A stretch of DNA of 64,000 bases from Erwinia sp. OLFS4 (GTDB lineage: Bacteria; Pseudomonadota; Gammaproteobacteria; Enterobacterales; Enterobacteriaceae): NCBI RefSeq assembly GCF_002752165.1, contig NZ_MOMB01000005.1:1-64000 (forward strand), given 5' to 3'. The notes under the pieces are model-generated. The model did no database searches. It had not been told where the DNA came from and worked only from the letters and a program-made list of their open reading frames with translations. Every line of letters starts with the position of its first letter. Positions within the stretch are counted from its first letter, which is position 1. Below are positions 21,193 to 30,950 of this stretch, piece by piece. Position numbers and translations under genes: made by a program.

Positions 21193-22041
21193 TTATAAAA
21201 TAATGGTTCTGTTGCCGTAGACAAAGACGCGTTGGTTCAGGACCTGATAGAGCGCCCGGCTGAGCACGTTTTTTTCCACGTCGCGACCAGCCCGCATCAT
21301 ATCTTCGGCGGTATAGGTATGGTCGACGTGAATCACATCCTGCATGATGATGGGGCCTTCATCAAGATTGTCGTTAACGTAATGGGCGGTTGCACCAATA
21401 AGTTTTACCCCGCGCTCATAAGCCTGATGATAGGGGCGAGCGCCAATAAATGCCGGTAAAAATGAGTGATGAATATTAATAATTTTGTTGGGGAAACGGG
21501 CAACAAAACCGGGCGTCAGCACGCGCATATATTTTGCCAGAACGACATAATCAGGCTGATAGCGTTCGATACTGCTGGCCATTAGATCATCATGTTGTTC
21601 ACGAGTCAGGCCTTCATGACTGACCAGCACGAAGGGAATATCAAAACGCTCAACCAGGGTGCGCAATGTTTCATGATTGCCAATCACCGCGGCAATATCG
21701 ACATCCAGCCCACCATAGGCGCTTTTCATCAACAGGTCCCCCAGACAGTGCGCTTCTTTCGTCACCAGGATGACTATCCGCCGACGCCCGGCGGGATGTA
21801 GTTCCCGAACCGATCCGGCAGGCAGCGCGTCATCAAGATCGGCCAGCAGCGAACGGTCGTCAAAGGTTCCCTCCAGCTCGGTGCGCATAAAGAAACGGCC
21901 GGTGCGATGGTCAACAAATTCATTATTCTGAACAATATTCAGCGCGTGGGTAAAGCAGACATTGGTGATACGGGCAATCAGTCCACGCGCGTCGGGACAG
22001 ATGGTGCGCAATACTTTACGTTGTGGGTTTTGCGGTTGCAT
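21193..22041 (-). CDS. purU: Formyltetrahydrofolate deformylase
   Basis: 282 residues (E. coli 280). An N-terminal ACT domain (VLRTICPDARGLIARI) is followed by a formyltransferase-like hydrolase domain with the catalytic Asn-His-Asp region (INIHHSFLPAF, GATAHYVNDNLDEGPII). It releases formate from 10-formyl-THF, supplying formate to PurT and balancing one-carbon pools, with regulation by methionine and glycine. It ends upstream of the tRNA-Tyr promoter and follows ychJ on the same strand. Confidence 0.96.
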   Translation of the reverse strand: MQPQNPQRKVLRTICPDARGLIARITNVCFTHALNIVQNNEFVDHRTGRFFMRTELEGTFDDRSLLADLDDALPAGSVRELHPAGRRRIVILVTKEAHCLGDLLMKSAYGGLDVDIAAVIGNHETLRTLVERFDIPFVLVSHEGLTREQHDDLMASSIERYQPDYVVLAKYMRVLTPGFVARFPNKIINIHHSFLPAFIGARPYHQAYERGVKLIGATAHYVNDNLDEGPIIMQDVIHVDHTYTAEDMMRAGRDVEKNVLSRALYQVLNQRVFVYGNRTIIL

Positions 22042-22086
22042 TACGTTGCTAATCCTGTAGAAAAAACTTACTGTGCTGCGGGCCAG

Positions 22087-22536
22087 TTACTGACCACAAC
22101 ATTTTTTATGTTTCTGGCCTGAACCACAAGGGCAGCGATCATTGCGGCCAGGCACAAGGAAGGTGCCGTCGATATAGTACCAACGCGCGTCCTCCCGTAC
22201 AAAGCGTGAACGCTCATAGATAAATCCTCGCCGTTTGTCGGCGTAGCGCGCAAAAAAGGTAACATAGCCGCTCTGACCGTCGACAGCCAGTTGATTGGCG
22301 AGTACTGTCAGACCCAGCCAGTGGGTTTGCTCGCTACTCTGCGCCACACTCTGTGCTAATCCTGGTGGCCGGCTGGAAGGGTGCCAGGTTTGCTCAAGCC
22401 AGTCGCCATTGTTCTGGACATAGGCAACATAGCGTGAGCGCATTAGCGTGAGTGGGTCGGGGGGCAGCGCCAGTCCGCTTAGCCAGCGCTGGCAACATAC
22501 GCTATAATCGAGCCCACTACAGCAAGGACACAACAT
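22087..22536 (-). CDS. ychJ: YchJ family SEC-C zinc-binding protein
   Basis: 149 residues from the ATG at 22536 (E. coli 152). A longer open frame starts at 22617 but lacks homology over its first 27 codons. Cysteine clusters sit at both ends: MLCPCCSGLDYSVCC at the N-terminus and the SEC-C motif RCPCGSGQKHKKCC at the C-terminus, with an NTF2-like middle region (UPF0225). Molecular function is not established. It is 45 bp upstream of purU and divergent from rssA. Confidence 0.93.
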   Translation of the reverse strand: MLCPCCSGLDYSVCCQRWLSGLALPPDPLTLMRSRYVAYVQNNGDWLEQTWHPSSRPPGLAQSVAQSSEQTHWLGLTVLANQLAVDGQSGYVTFFARYADKRRGFIYERSRFVREDARWYYIDGTFLVPGRNDRCPCGSGQKHKKCCGQ

Positions 22537-22643
22537 CGATACGGCGACTCCGGTAACTGAATATATGAAAAAACTGGTCAGGCATCCATCGTACCTGAGC
22601 TCGGTTGCTGATGCCATTAAAGACCAGGGGGTTGTGAGGTAAA

Positions 22644-23543
22644 ATGAGACAGGTAAAAGTTGGTCTGGCGTTAGGTTCCGGCGCCGCCAAGGGTTGGGCG
22701 CATATTGGCGTCATTAATGCGCTGCTACGTGCAGGGATTCAGATTGATGTGGTTGCCGGTTGTTCTGTGGGGGCGCTGGTAGGGGCCGCTTATGCCAGCG
22801 GTCATCTTGGCCTGATGGAGCGCTGGGTCAGTTCGTTTAGTTACTGGGACGTTTTACGTCTGATGGACGTTTCATGGCGTCGGGGTGGCCTGCTGCGCGG
22901 TGACCGGGTTTTTACCCAGATTAAACAAATTATTCGCGCAAGCCATATTGAACACTGTGCGTTACCTTTTGGTGCGGTGGCGACTAATCTCAGTACCGGT
23001 CGCGAATTATGGCTGACTGAAGGCGACCTTCACCTGGCGGTCAGGGCTTCCTGCAGTATGCCAGGCTTGCTTCCGCCGGTTGGCTATAACGGTTACTGGC
23101 TGGTTGACGGTGCGGTGGTTAATCCTGTGCCTATCTCACTGACGCGTGCGCTGGGCGCTGACATTGTTATTGCGGTTGATTTGCAACATGATGCGCACCT
23201 GATGCAGCAGGATTTATTGTCAATAACCCCTGAAACCGTCCCCGAGGAGATAGGCTCCAGTTGGGGATGGCGACTGAAAGAACAGATTGCGCGATTCACC
23301 CAGCGTAAAACCCAGCAATCCCCCGGGGCAATGGAAATTATGTCCACCTCCATTCAGGTACTGGAAAATCGCTTAAAGCGTAACCGTATGGCCGGTGACC
23401 CGCCGGATGTGTTAATCCAGCCGTTCTGCCCGCAGATTTCCACGCTGGACTTTCATCGGGCGCAGGAAGCGCTGGCAGCCGGCGTGCTGGCGGTGGAAAA
23501 AAAACGCGATGAATTACTTCCTCTGGTTCGGAATCGTAAATAG
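22644..23543 (+). CDS. rssA: Patatin-like phospholipase family protein RssA
   Basis: 299 residues, the bacterial patatin fold. The oxyanion loop is GSGAAKGWAHIG, the nucleophile elbow GCSVGALVG carries the serine, and DGAVVNP carries the catalytic aspartate. It is the first gene before rssB as in E. coli, where the two share a promoter but RssA is not needed for RpoS turnover. The substrate is unknown. Start ATG 22644 preceded by GAGGT. Confidence 0.95.
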   Translation: MRQVKVGLALGSGAAKGWAHIGVINALLRAGIQIDVVAGCSVGALVGAAYASGHLGLMERWVSSFSYWDVLRLMDVSWRRGGLLRGDRVFTQIKQIIRASHIEHCALPFGAVATNLSTGRELWLTEGDLHLAVRASCSMPGLLPPVGYNGYWLVDGAVVNPVPISLTRALGADIVIAVDLQHDAHLMQQDLLSITPETVPEEIGSSWGWRLKEQIARFTQRKTQQSPGAMEIMSTSIQVLENRLKRNRMAGDPPDVLIQPFCPQISTLDFHRAQEALAAGVLAVEKKRDELLPLVRNRK

Positions 23544-23630
23544 TGTGGCTGGTATGATGACTTCAGGACATTCCGAGAGGCAAAACCGGCGATTATCGAT
23601 CACTATTTACTTAACTGATCGAGGGGGAGA

Positions 23631-24647
23631 GTGATGGAACAGCCATTAAGCGGCAAACACATTCTTGTGGTGGAAGATGAGGTGGTTTTCCGCACTCTGC
23701 TTGAAAGTTTTCTCGCCTCCCTGGGGGCGCAGGTCACCATTGCCGGAGACGGGGTAGAGGCGCTTGAACGGCTCAGAACGCTGTCACCGGACCTGCTCAT
23801 CTGCGATCTGGCCATGCCAAGAATGAATGGTATTAAGCTGGTGGAACATCTGCGCATGGGCAATAGTACGCTACCAGTCCTGATAATTTCCGCTACGGAA
23901 AATATGTCCGACATTGCACATGTGTTACGCCTTGGCGTGCAGGACGTGTTGCTCAAGCCGGTACGCGATCTTAGTCGCCTGCGCGAAGCGGTGCTGGAAT
24001 GTCTCTATCCCTCGATGTTTACTTCGAAAGTGCAGGAAGACGAACAGTTATTTCAGGACTGGGATGCGCTGGTGCGTGACCCGCCGGCAGCGGCAAAGCT
24101 GCTGAAAGAACTGCAACCACCGGTTCAGCAAACCCTGGCAGGCTGTCGGGTGAATTATCGTCAGCTGACCATGGCAGAACAGCCCGGATTAGTGTTAGAT
24201 ATTGCTGCTTTGTCTGAGAAAGATCTGGCCTTTTATTGTCTTGACGTGACGCGGGCAGGGGATAATGGCGTACTGGCTGCACTTTTATTACGCGCATTAT
24301 TTAATGGTTTGTTACAAGAGCAATTATCAGGACAGGCACAAAGGCTGCCTGAATTAAGTGGTTTGTTAAAACAGGTGAATCTTTTATTACGTCAGGCCAA
24401 CCTGAGCGGCCAGTTCCCATTATTGGTTGGTTATTATCATCAGGCTTTAAAAAATCTTATCCTTGTTTCCGCCGGTTTAAATGCCACGCTTAATATAAAC
24501 AGCCATCAAATTCAGCTCAGTAATGGCGTGCCGCTGGGTACGCTGGAAAGTACGCATCTTAACCAGATCAGCCAGCGCTGTGATGCCTGGCAATGTCAGG
24601 TTTGGGGAACCGGAGGTAAACTCTGGTTAATGTTGTCTACAGATTAA
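23631..24647 (+). CDS. rssB: RpoS adaptor/response regulator RssB
   Basis: 338 residues (E. coli 337). The receiver domain (1-125) has the phosphoacceptor Asp58 in LLICDLAMP, acidic D15/E16 and the Lys in VLLKPVRDL. The C-terminal part is a degenerate PP2C-like output domain. RssB delivers the stationary-phase sigma factor RpoS to the ClpXP protease. The gene follows rssA and precedes galU in the usual order. The ATG at 23634 is a possible alternative start, with GAGGGGGAG just upstream. Confidence 0.96.
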   Translation: MMEQPLSGKHILVVEDEVVFRTLLESFLASLGAQVTIAGDGVEALERLRTLSPDLLICDLAMPRMNGIKLVEHLRMGNSTLPVLIISATENMSDIAHVLRLGVQDVLLKPVRDLSRLREAVLECLYPSMFTSKVQEDEQLFQDWDALVRDPPAAAKLLKELQPPVQQTLAGCRVNYRQLTMAEQPGLVLDIAALSEKDLAFYCLDVTRAGDNGVLAALLLRALFNGLLQEQLSGQAQRLPELSGLLKQVNLLLRQANLSGQFPLLVGYYHQALKNLILVSAGLNATLNINSHQIQLSNGVPLGTLESTHLNQISQRCDAWQCQVWGTGGKLWLMLSTD

Positions 24648-24839
24648 TCATTCTGGCTGTTTTGCATCAGCAGTATAGAGACAGTGTCCGGGATAAGTTT
24701 TACACTTGGGTAATAGTCTTAATTTATGCTGAAATGATTCAACCAGGATAAATCCGTGCGTATCTAGCTGATATACTCGTTTCGTTTTTAAATCGACATA
24801 TCAAGTAATAACTTGAACGGCCCAAAGAGAGGTACTTTG

Positions 24840-25742
24840 ATGTCTGCCTATAAGTCCAAAGTAAAAAAAGCGGTTATCCCGGTTGCAGGATTGGGAACGC
24901 GTATGTTGCCTGCTACCAAAGCTATTCCGAAAGAAATGTTACCGCTGGTTGATAAGCCGTTAATTCAGTATGTCGTCAACGAGTGTATCGCTGCCGGCAT
25001 AAATGAAATTGTACTGGTTACCCACTCTTCTAAGAACTCCATTGAAAACCATTTTGATACCAGTTTTGAGCTGGAAGCAATGCTGGAAAAACGTGTTAAA
25101 CGTCAGCTGCTTGAAGAGATTCAGTCGATTTGCCCGCCGCACGTCACCATTATGCAGGTTCGCCAGGGATTAGCGAAAGGTCTGGGCCATGCGGTACTGT
25201 GTGCGCATCCGCTGGTAGGCGATGAGCCGGTTGCGGTGATTCTGCCAGACGTGATTATCGATGAATATGAATCAGATCTGAGTAAAGAAAACCTGGCCGA
25301 AATGATGAAGCGCTTTGATGAAAGCGGCCACAGCCAGATTATGGTCGAGCCGGTTGCTGATGTTACCGCATACGGTGTGGTTGACTGTAAAGGCGCGCAG
25401 TTACAGCCAGGGGAAAGTGCCCCGATGGTGGGTGTGGTTGAAAAACCTAAAGCTGATAAGGCACCCTCGAATCTGGCCGTCGTCGGACGTTATGTGCTTT
25501 CTGCTGACATCTGGCCTTTGCTGGCTAAAACGCCTCCAGGGGCAGGTGATGAAATTCAGCTTACCGACTCCATTGCTATGCTGATGGATAAAGAGACCGT
25601 AGAAGCCTATCACCTGAAAGGTGTCAGCCATGACTGCGGCAACAAACTGGGCTATATGCAGGCATTTGTTGAATATGGTGTGCGTCACAATACGCTGGGC
25701 AGTGATTTTAAAGCCTGGCTTGAAGACACCATTGCGAAATAA
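24840..25742 (+). CDS. galU: UTP-glucose-1-phosphate uridylyltransferase
   Basis: 300 residues from the ATG at 24840, which has AGAGAGGT at proper spacing; an upstream in-frame start at 24813 adds nine residues not found in GalU. The nucleotidyltransferase signature [23 protein letters not shown] is at the N-terminus. It makes UDP-glucose, the precursor for LPS core, osmoregulated glucans, trehalose and, here, UDP-glucuronate through the next gene, 30 bp downstream. Confidence 0.97.
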   Translation: MSAYKSKVKKAVIPVAGLGTRMLPATKAIPKEMLPLVDKPLIQYVVNECIAAGINEIVLVTHSSKNSIENHFDTSFELEAMLEKRVKRQLLEEIQSICPPHVTIMQVRQGLAKGLGHAVLCAHPLVGDEPVAVILPDVIIDEYESDLSKENLAEMMKRFDESGHSQIMVEPVADVTAYGVVDCKGAQLQPGESAPMVGVVEKPKADKAPSNLAVVGRYVLSADIWPLLAKTPPGAGDEIQLTDSIAMLMDKETVEAYHLKGVSHDCGNKLGYMQAFVEYGVRHNTLGSDFKAWLEDTIAK

Positions 25743-25772
25743 GTTAAATACATTTCTGATCGGGACAATCCA

Positions 25773-27116
25773 ATGAAAGTCACCGTTTTTGGTATCGGCT
25801 ATGTAGGTCTGGTACAGGCAGCTGTACTGGCGGAAGTCGGGCACGATGTCATTTGTATCGATGTTGATGAAAACAAAGTTGAAAATCTGAAAAAGGGCAT
25901 TATCCCTATTTATGAACCGGGCCTGACGCCGCTGGTGATGCAGAACTATGAGTCTGGTCGCCTGAAATTTAGCACCAATGCTAAAGAAGGGGTTAACCAC
26001 GGGGAAATGCAATTTATTGCCGTAGGTACGCCGCCGGACGAAGACGGTTCGGCTGACCTGAAATATGTGACTGCAGTTGCCCGCACTATCGCCGAACACA
26101 TGCAGGGCCATAAAGTCGTTATTGATAAATCAACGGTCCCGGTTGGCACCGCTGACCGCGTGCGGGCGGTGATGACAGAAACGCTGAAAAAACGTGATGT
26201 TAGCATTGCGTTTGATGTGGTTTCTAACCCGGAATTCCTGAAAGAAGGGGCTGCCGTCGCTGACTGTATGCGACCGGAGCGCATTGTTGTCGGCACGGAT
26301 AACGAAGACGTTGTTGATTTACTGCGCGAACTGTACGAGCCGTTTAACCGTAATCATGATCGCATGATCCTGATGGATATTCGTAGTGCCGAACTGACCA
26401 AGTATGCGGCTAACTGCATGCTGGCGACTAAAATCAGTTTTATGAATGAGATATCTAACCTTGCCGAGTTGCTGGGGGCGGATATTGAAAAGGTACGTCA
26501 GGGCATTGGTTCTGATTCGCGAATTGGCTACTCATTTATCTATCCTGGCTGTGGCTACGGTGGTTCCTGCTTCCCGAAAGATGTTCAGGCCCTGATTCGT
26601 ACTTCACAGCAGATTGGTTATACGCCACGTATCTTACAGGCGGTTGAAGCTGTTAATGACGATCAGAAGCTGAAGTTGCCCGGCTTTATTAAGCGTCATT
26701 TTGGCGATGATTTAACAGGAAAAACCTTCGCTCTGTGGGGACTGGCGTTTAAGCCAAACACAGATGATATGCGCGAAGCCTCCAGCCGGGTATTGATGGA
26801 GACGTTGTGGCAGGCTGGCGCGCGTGTCCAGGCATTTGATCCTGAAGCAATGGATGAAGCACAGCGTATTTATGGCAATCGGGATGACCTGAAACTGATG
26901 GGGACCAAAGAAGCGGCGTTGCAGGGAGCTGATGCGCTGGTAATTTGTACCGAGTGGAAGAATTTCCGCGTGCCCGATTTTGATGTGGTTAAAAGTGCCT
27001 TAAAAGAACCCGTGATTTTTGATGGTCGTAACCTGTATGATCCGGAGAGAGTCAGTAATCGCGGTTTTGTTTATTATGCAATTGGCCGCGGAGCTTCTGT
27101 AAAGTTGCATAATTAA
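25773..27116 (+). CDS. ugd: UDP-glucose 6-dehydrogenase (long form)
   Basis: 447 residues, longer than the 388-residue Ugd of E. coli and of the type common in Erwinia, Serratia and many non-enteric bacteria. The N-terminal Rossmann motif is [12 protein letters not shown], and the catalytic cysteine lies in [16 protein letters not shown]. It oxidises UDP-glucose twice with NAD+ to give UDP-glucuronate. It lies 30 bp after galU and 12 bp before an epimerase, so the three likely form one operon making acidic UDP-sugars. Confidence 0.95.
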   Translation: MKVTVFGIGYVGLVQAAVLAEVGHDVICIDVDENKVENLKKGIIPIYEPGLTPLVMQNYESGRLKFSTNAKEGVNHGEMQFIAVGTPPDEDGSADLKYVTAVARTIAEHMQGHKVVIDKSTVPVGTADRVRAVMTETLKKRDVSIAFDVVSNPEFLKEGAAVADCMRPERIVVGTDNEDVVDLLRELYEPFNRNHDRMILMDIRSAELTKYAANCMLATKISFMNEISNLAELLGADIEKVRQGIGSDSRIGYSFIYPGCGYGGSCFPKDVQALIRTSQQIGYTPRILQAVEAVNDDQKLKLPGFIKRHFGDDLTGKTFALWGLAFKPNTDDMREASSRVLMETLWQAGARVQAFDPEAMDEAQRIYGNRDDLKLMGTKEAALQGADALVICTEWKNFRVPDFDVVKSALKEPVIFDGRNLYDPERVSNRGFVYYAIGRGASVKLHN

Positions 27117-27128
27117 CCGAGGGAAAGT

Positions 27129-28136
27129 ATGAAATATCTGGTTACCGGCGCGGCAGGCTTTATCGGGTTTTATGTTGCCCAACGTCTGCTTAGCGCTGGT
27201 CACCAGGTTGTCGGGATAGACAGCCTGGATGACTATTATGATGTCAGTCTGAAACAAGCTCGCCTTGATCTCATCGCCAGACATGACCACTTCTCTTTTG
27301 TCAAAGGTAATTTGACCGACAGTGCAACCGTCGCAGATTTATTTGCACAGCATCAGTTTCAACGGGTTGTTCATCTTGCCGCGCAGGCAGGGGTGCGATA
27401 TTCGCTGGATAATCCTCATGCTTACACCAGCACCAATATTGTTGGCTATCTGAATATTCTGGAAGGTTGTCGTCAGCACAATATTGAACATCTGCTTTAT
27501 GCCTCGTCAAGTTCGGTTTATGGTCTGAACCGAAAGCTACCTTTCTCTACAGATGATACCGTTGACCATCCTATTTCACTGTATGCAGCAACCAAAAAAG
27601 CCAATGAGCTGATGGCGCATACCTATTCACATTTATATGGTGTGCCTACCACCGGTTTACGTTTTTTCACCGTCTACGGTCCCTGGGGACGCCCGGATAT
27701 GGCACTGTTCAGATTTACCCGCGCCATTCTGGCCGGTGAAGCCATTGATGTGTACAACCACGGAAATATGCGGCGGGATTTTACTTACGTCGAGGACATT
27801 GCCGAAGCGGTGGTCCGTTTACTGGATGTTATTCCCGCTGCGAATGCGCAATGGACGGTTGAAAATGGATCGCCTGCTGCCAGTTCTGCACCGTACCATA
27901 TTTATAATATTGGTAACAGCCAGCCGGTGATGCTGACAGATTATATCGCTGCTATTGAAAAGGCGACGGGGCTGAAAGCACGTAAGAATCTTCTGCCAAT
28001 GCAGCCTGGTGATGTTCATGAAACCAGCGCCGATACACAGCCGCTGTATGACGTTATCGGCTTTAAGCCGCATACTGACATTAATGAAGGTGTCAAGCGA
28101 TTTGTCGACTGGTATCGCACCTTCTACAAGGTGTAA
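27129..28136 (+). CDS. NAD-dependent UDP-glucuronate 4-epimerase
   Basis: 335 residues of the short-chain dehydrogenase epimerase family. The N-terminal GxxGxxG is VTGAAGFIGFYVA, the catalytic S/T-Y-K is SSSVYG plus YAATKKANE. Sequence character (FFTVYGPWGRPDMALF, IDVYNHGNMRRDFTYVEDI) is that of UDP-glucuronate 4-epimerases, which make UDP-galacturonate. Position directly after ugd supports this substrate. It ends at a bidirectional terminator. E. coli K-12 lacks a gene here. Confidence 0.9.
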   Translation: MKYLVTGAAGFIGFYVAQRLLSAGHQVVGIDSLDDYYDVSLKQARLDLIARHDHFSFVKGNLTDSATVADLFAQHQFQRVVHLAAQAGVRYSLDNPHAYTSTNIVGYLNILEGCRQHNIEHLLYASSSSVYGLNRKLPFSTDDTVDHPISLYAATKKANELMAHTYSHLYGVPTTGLRFFTVYGPWGRPDMALFRFTRAILAGEAIDVYNHGNMRRDFTYVEDIAEAVVRLLDVIPAANAQWTVENGSPAASSAPYHIYNIGNSQPVMLTDYIAAIEKATGLKARKNLLPMQPGDVHETSADTQPLYDVIGFKPHTDINEGVKRFVDWYRTFYKV

Positions 28137-28145
28137 TCACTGCGA

Positions 28146-28175
28146 TAAAAAAGGAAGCCTTGGCTTCCTTTTTTA
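28146..28175. terminator. Bidirectional terminator between the epimerase gene and hns
   Basis: Stem AAGGAAGCC / GGCTTCCTT flanked by A-run on the left and T-run on the right, so it works on both strands. It ends the galU-ugd-epimerase transcript and may also end hns readthrough. Confidence 0.85.
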
Positions 28176-28251
28176 TCTGGTGTTGATAATGAACGATAAG
28201 AAATTAAAAACGGAATTTCAATAACAATTAGTCAGGGCAGCAAAGGCTAAC

Positions 28252-28659
28252 TCAGAGCAAAAAATCATCCAGCTGCTTACCTTGTTCTTCCAGCGCTTTT
28301 TTGATTACGGCCGGTGTACGTCCCTGGCCAGTCCAGGTTTTGGTCTCACCATTTTCATCGACATACTGATATTTAGCAGGGCGCGCGGCGCGTTTTGATT
28401 TTGAACTGTTTTTGCTGGCGCCAAGTGTGGCAAGTAATTCGTTCGGATCAATACCGTCAGCAATCAGCATTTCACGGTATTGCTGAAGTTTACGGCTACG
28501 TTCTTCAATTTCTGCCTGGGCCTGATTTTCTTCTTCACGGCGTTCATTAACTACTACTTCGAGTTTTTCAAGCATTTCTTCCAGCGTTTCAAGCGTACAT
28601 TCTCTCGCTTGTGCACGCAGCGTACGGATATTATTAAGAATCTTAAGGGCTTCGCTCAT
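28252..28659 (-). CDS. hns: Nucleoid-associated silencer H-NS
   Basis: 135 residues from the ATG at 28659 (E. coli 137); an upstream in-frame start at 28695 adds 12 unrelated residues. The N-terminal coiled-coil oligomerisation region (about 1-80) precedes a basic linker and the C-terminal domain with [15 protein letters not shown], where QGR inserts into the AT-rich minor groove. It silences horizontally acquired AT-rich DNA. The upstream DNA is strongly AT-rich, consistent with autoregulation. Confidence 0.97.
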   Translation of the reverse strand: MSEALKILNNIRTLRAQARECTLETLEEMLEKLEVVVNERREEENQAQAEIEERSRKLQQYREMLIADGIDPNELLATLGASKNSSKSKRAARPAKYQYVDENGETKTWTGQGRTPAVIKKALEEQGKQLDDFLL

Positions 28660-29047
28660 TGTCCGGATCTCTGAATTATAAAGGAAGGTAGACACCGCAG
28701 CTAATAATAGAGAGAGAAAAAATAAACTGCAACTGATAATTTATTATTTAGAACATTTGATTTAAATATACCCGTGCGAAATTATCTAACAATAACAGCA
28801 GTTGAAATAAAAGTTAAAAGTGGCTTAATGATTAAGCACTGATTGAAAAGTCTTAAAAAATGCCATGATTTTTAATTTAATCACCCGGTTTACATTGGTT
28901 AATCAGCAGGAAAGTTTCTCCTCAGACCTATTTTTTATCAGATCGAATGACGTGTTGTTTACCTGCAGGCGCCAGGCTGACTGCTTCAGGCCATGATTAT
29001 GGTACAATTGCTGGCGATTTTCTTCTTACTGTCCGGAGTCCAGCCTG
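28660..29047. promoter_or_regulatory. AT-rich hns / tdk divergent region
   Basis: 388 bp with no gene. The hns-proximal part (28690-28930) is clearly AT-rich with A- and T-tracts, typical of the curved, self-bound hns promoter. The tdk-proximal part is less so. Exact promoter hexamers were not assigned. Confidence 0.6.
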
Positions 29048-29632
29048 ATGGCGCAGCTTTACTTTTATTACTCTGCAATGAATGCGGGTAAGTCTACAGC
29101 CTTGCTACAGTCGTCATATAATTACCATGAACGTGGTATGCAGACGTTAATTTACACCGCAGAAATCGATGATCGGCACGGTAGTGGTAAGGTGAGCTCC
29201 AGGATTGGCCTGGCATCGCCAGCCAGGCTTTACAATCAGGAAACCGAATTTTATCAGCAAATCAGTGCCGCTCATGCTAAGCAAACGATACATTGTGTGC
29301 TGATTGATGAATGTCAGTTTTTAACCCGTGAGCAGGTAAAGCGTTTATCTGACGTGGTTGATTTTCTTGATATTCCGGTGTTGTGCTACGGTTTACGCAC
29401 AGATTTTCGTGGCGAACTGTTCTCGGGCAGTCAGTATTTGCTGGCATGGTCAGACAAACTGGTAGAATTAAAAACCGTATGCCATTGCGGGCGTAAAGCG
29501 GGTATGGTGCTGCGGCTGGATAATAACGGTGTTGCTTTTCGCGAAGGCGAGCAGGTAGTGATTGGCGGTAATGAACGCTACCTTTCGGTATGCCGCAAAC
29601 ATTATAAAGAGGCGATTGAAAAGGCCGTTTAA
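29048..29632 (+). CDS. tdk: Thymidine kinase
   Basis: 194 residues, type II thymidine kinase. The P-loop is [15 protein letters not shown], the Walker B/catalytic region is LIDECQFLT, and the zinc ribbon cysteines are in CHCGRK and VCRKHY. It phosphorylates thymidine and deoxyuridine with ATP in the salvage pathway. It is divergent from hns and convergent with adhE across a shared terminator, as in E. coli. Confidence 0.97.
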   Translation: MAQLYFYYSAMNAGKSTALLQSSYNYHERGMQTLIYTAEIDDRHGSGKVSSRIGLASPARLYNQETEFYQQISAAHAKQTIHCVLIDECQFLTREQVKRLSDVVDFLDIPVLCYGLRTDFRGELFSGSQYLLAWSDKLVELKTVCHCGRKAGMVLRLDNNGVAFREGEQVVIGGNERYLSVCRKHYKEAIEKAV

Positions 29633-29736
29633 AGTAGAAACGGATTTAGCCACGATAACAAGTGCCGGATGTGACCAGAAAGTTCCTGGCAGCGGTCAAC
29701 GTTCAGCATTTTTTATAAAAAAAATTAATCAATATA

Positions 29737-29762
29737 TAAAAACCCGCCGCAGCGGGTTTTTA
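29737..29762. terminator. Bidirectional terminator between tdk and adhE
   Basis: Stem AAAACCCGC / GCGGGTTTT with CGCA loop region, A-run on the left and T-run on the right. It lies 105 bp after tdk and 58 bp after adhE. Confidence 0.85.
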
Positions 29763-29820
29763 TCCAGCGACTCAGAACAGAAGCCATTCTGACGTCAGTG
29801 GGCAGCACAACGTTAACTGA

Positions 29821-30945
29821 TTACGCTTTTTTGTCTTTTTTAACCTTTTTTTCGCTCTTTTTCTCCGGCGAAGGCTGGTGACTTAGCGCGTGTTTGCTGT
29901 CGTCAAGTTCTTCGACATAATCACGGCCGTAGAAGGTATCCAGCATGATTTGTTTCAGCTCGGCAATCAGTGGATAGCGTGGATTAGCGCCGGTACACTG
30001 ATCGTCAAATGCGTCGTCTGCCAGCTTATCAACTTTTGCCAGGAAGTCGGCTTCCGAAACCCCCGCCTCACGAATTGACCGCGGAATGCCCAGTGATGAT
30101 TTCATTTCTTCAAGCCAGGCGAGCAGTTTTTCAATTTTCTGACTGGTGCGGTCGCCCGCGGCGCTGAGAGCAAGGTGGTCAGCAATTTCAGCATAACGGC
30201 GGCGTGCTTGTGGACGGTCGTACTGGCTGAATGCAGTCTGTTTGGTCGGGTTGTCGTTGGCGTTATAGCGGATAACGTTACAGATCAACAGGGCATTAGC
30301 CAGTCCGTGTGGAATATGGAACTCAGATCCCAGCTTATGCGCCATTGAATGGCAAACGCCAAGGAATGCGTTAGCGAAAGCAATACCGGCAATAGTCGCC
30401 GCATTGTGCACCCGTTCACGGGCAACCGGATTTGCCGCTCCTTCATGATAACTGGCTGGCAGATAGGCTTTTAGCAGTTTCAGTGCCTGCAAGGCCTGAC
30501 CGTCTGAATATTCGTTTGCCAGCACCGAAACGTAGGCTTCCAGCGCATGGGTCACCGCGTCGAGGCCACCGAACGCGCAGAGTGATTTTGGCATATTCAT
30601 GACCAGGTTGGCATCGACGATCGCCATGTCAGGAGTCAGTGCATAGTCAGCCAGCGGGTATTTTTGCCCGGTTGCATCGTCAGTCACCACGGCGAATGGG
30701 GTGACTTCAGAGCCGGTACCGGAAGTTGTGGTTATCGCCACCATTTTCGCTTTGACGCCCATTTTCGGGAACTTATAAATACGTTTGCGAATATCCATGA
30801 AGCGCAAGGCCAGCTCTTCGAAATGGGTTTCCGGATGCTCATACATTACCCACATAATTTTCGCCGCATCCATCGGTGAGCCGCCGCCGAGCGCAATAAT
30901 GGTGTCCGGCTTAAACGAATTCATCTGTTCAGCGCCTTTACGCAC
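29821..30945 (-). CDS. adhE: AdhE C-terminal fragment (iron alcohol dehydrogenase part)
   Basis: 374 residues from a GTG at 30945, six bases past the stop of the upstream fragment. It has the NAD-binding GGGSPMDAAKIMW and the iron-ligand histidine region CHSMAHKLGSEFHIPHGLANALL. The C-terminus is lysine-rich as in other AdhE. No ribosome binding site precedes the GTG, so independent translation is doubtful, although stop-start coupling over a few bases is conceivable. The first beta strand of the domain is left on the other fragment. Confidence 0.75.
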   Translation of the reverse strand: MRKGAEQMNSFKPDTIIALGGGSPMDAAKIMWVMYEHPETHFEELALRFMDIRKRIYKFPKMGVKAKMVAITTTSGTGSEVTPFAVVTDDATGQKYPLADYALTPDMAIVDANLVMNMPKSLCAFGGLDAVTHALEAYVSVLANEYSDGQALQALKLLKAYLPASYHEGAANPVARERVHNAATIAGIAFANAFLGVCHSMAHKLGSEFHIPHGLANALLICNVIRYNANDNPTKQTAFSQYDRPQARRRYAEIADHLALSAAGDRTSQKIEKLLAWLEEMKSSLGIPRSIREAGVSEADFLAKVDKLADDAFDDQCTGANPRYPLIAELKQIMLDTFYGRDYVEELDDSKHALSHQPSPEKKSEKKVKKDKKA

Positions 30946-30950
30946 AATGC

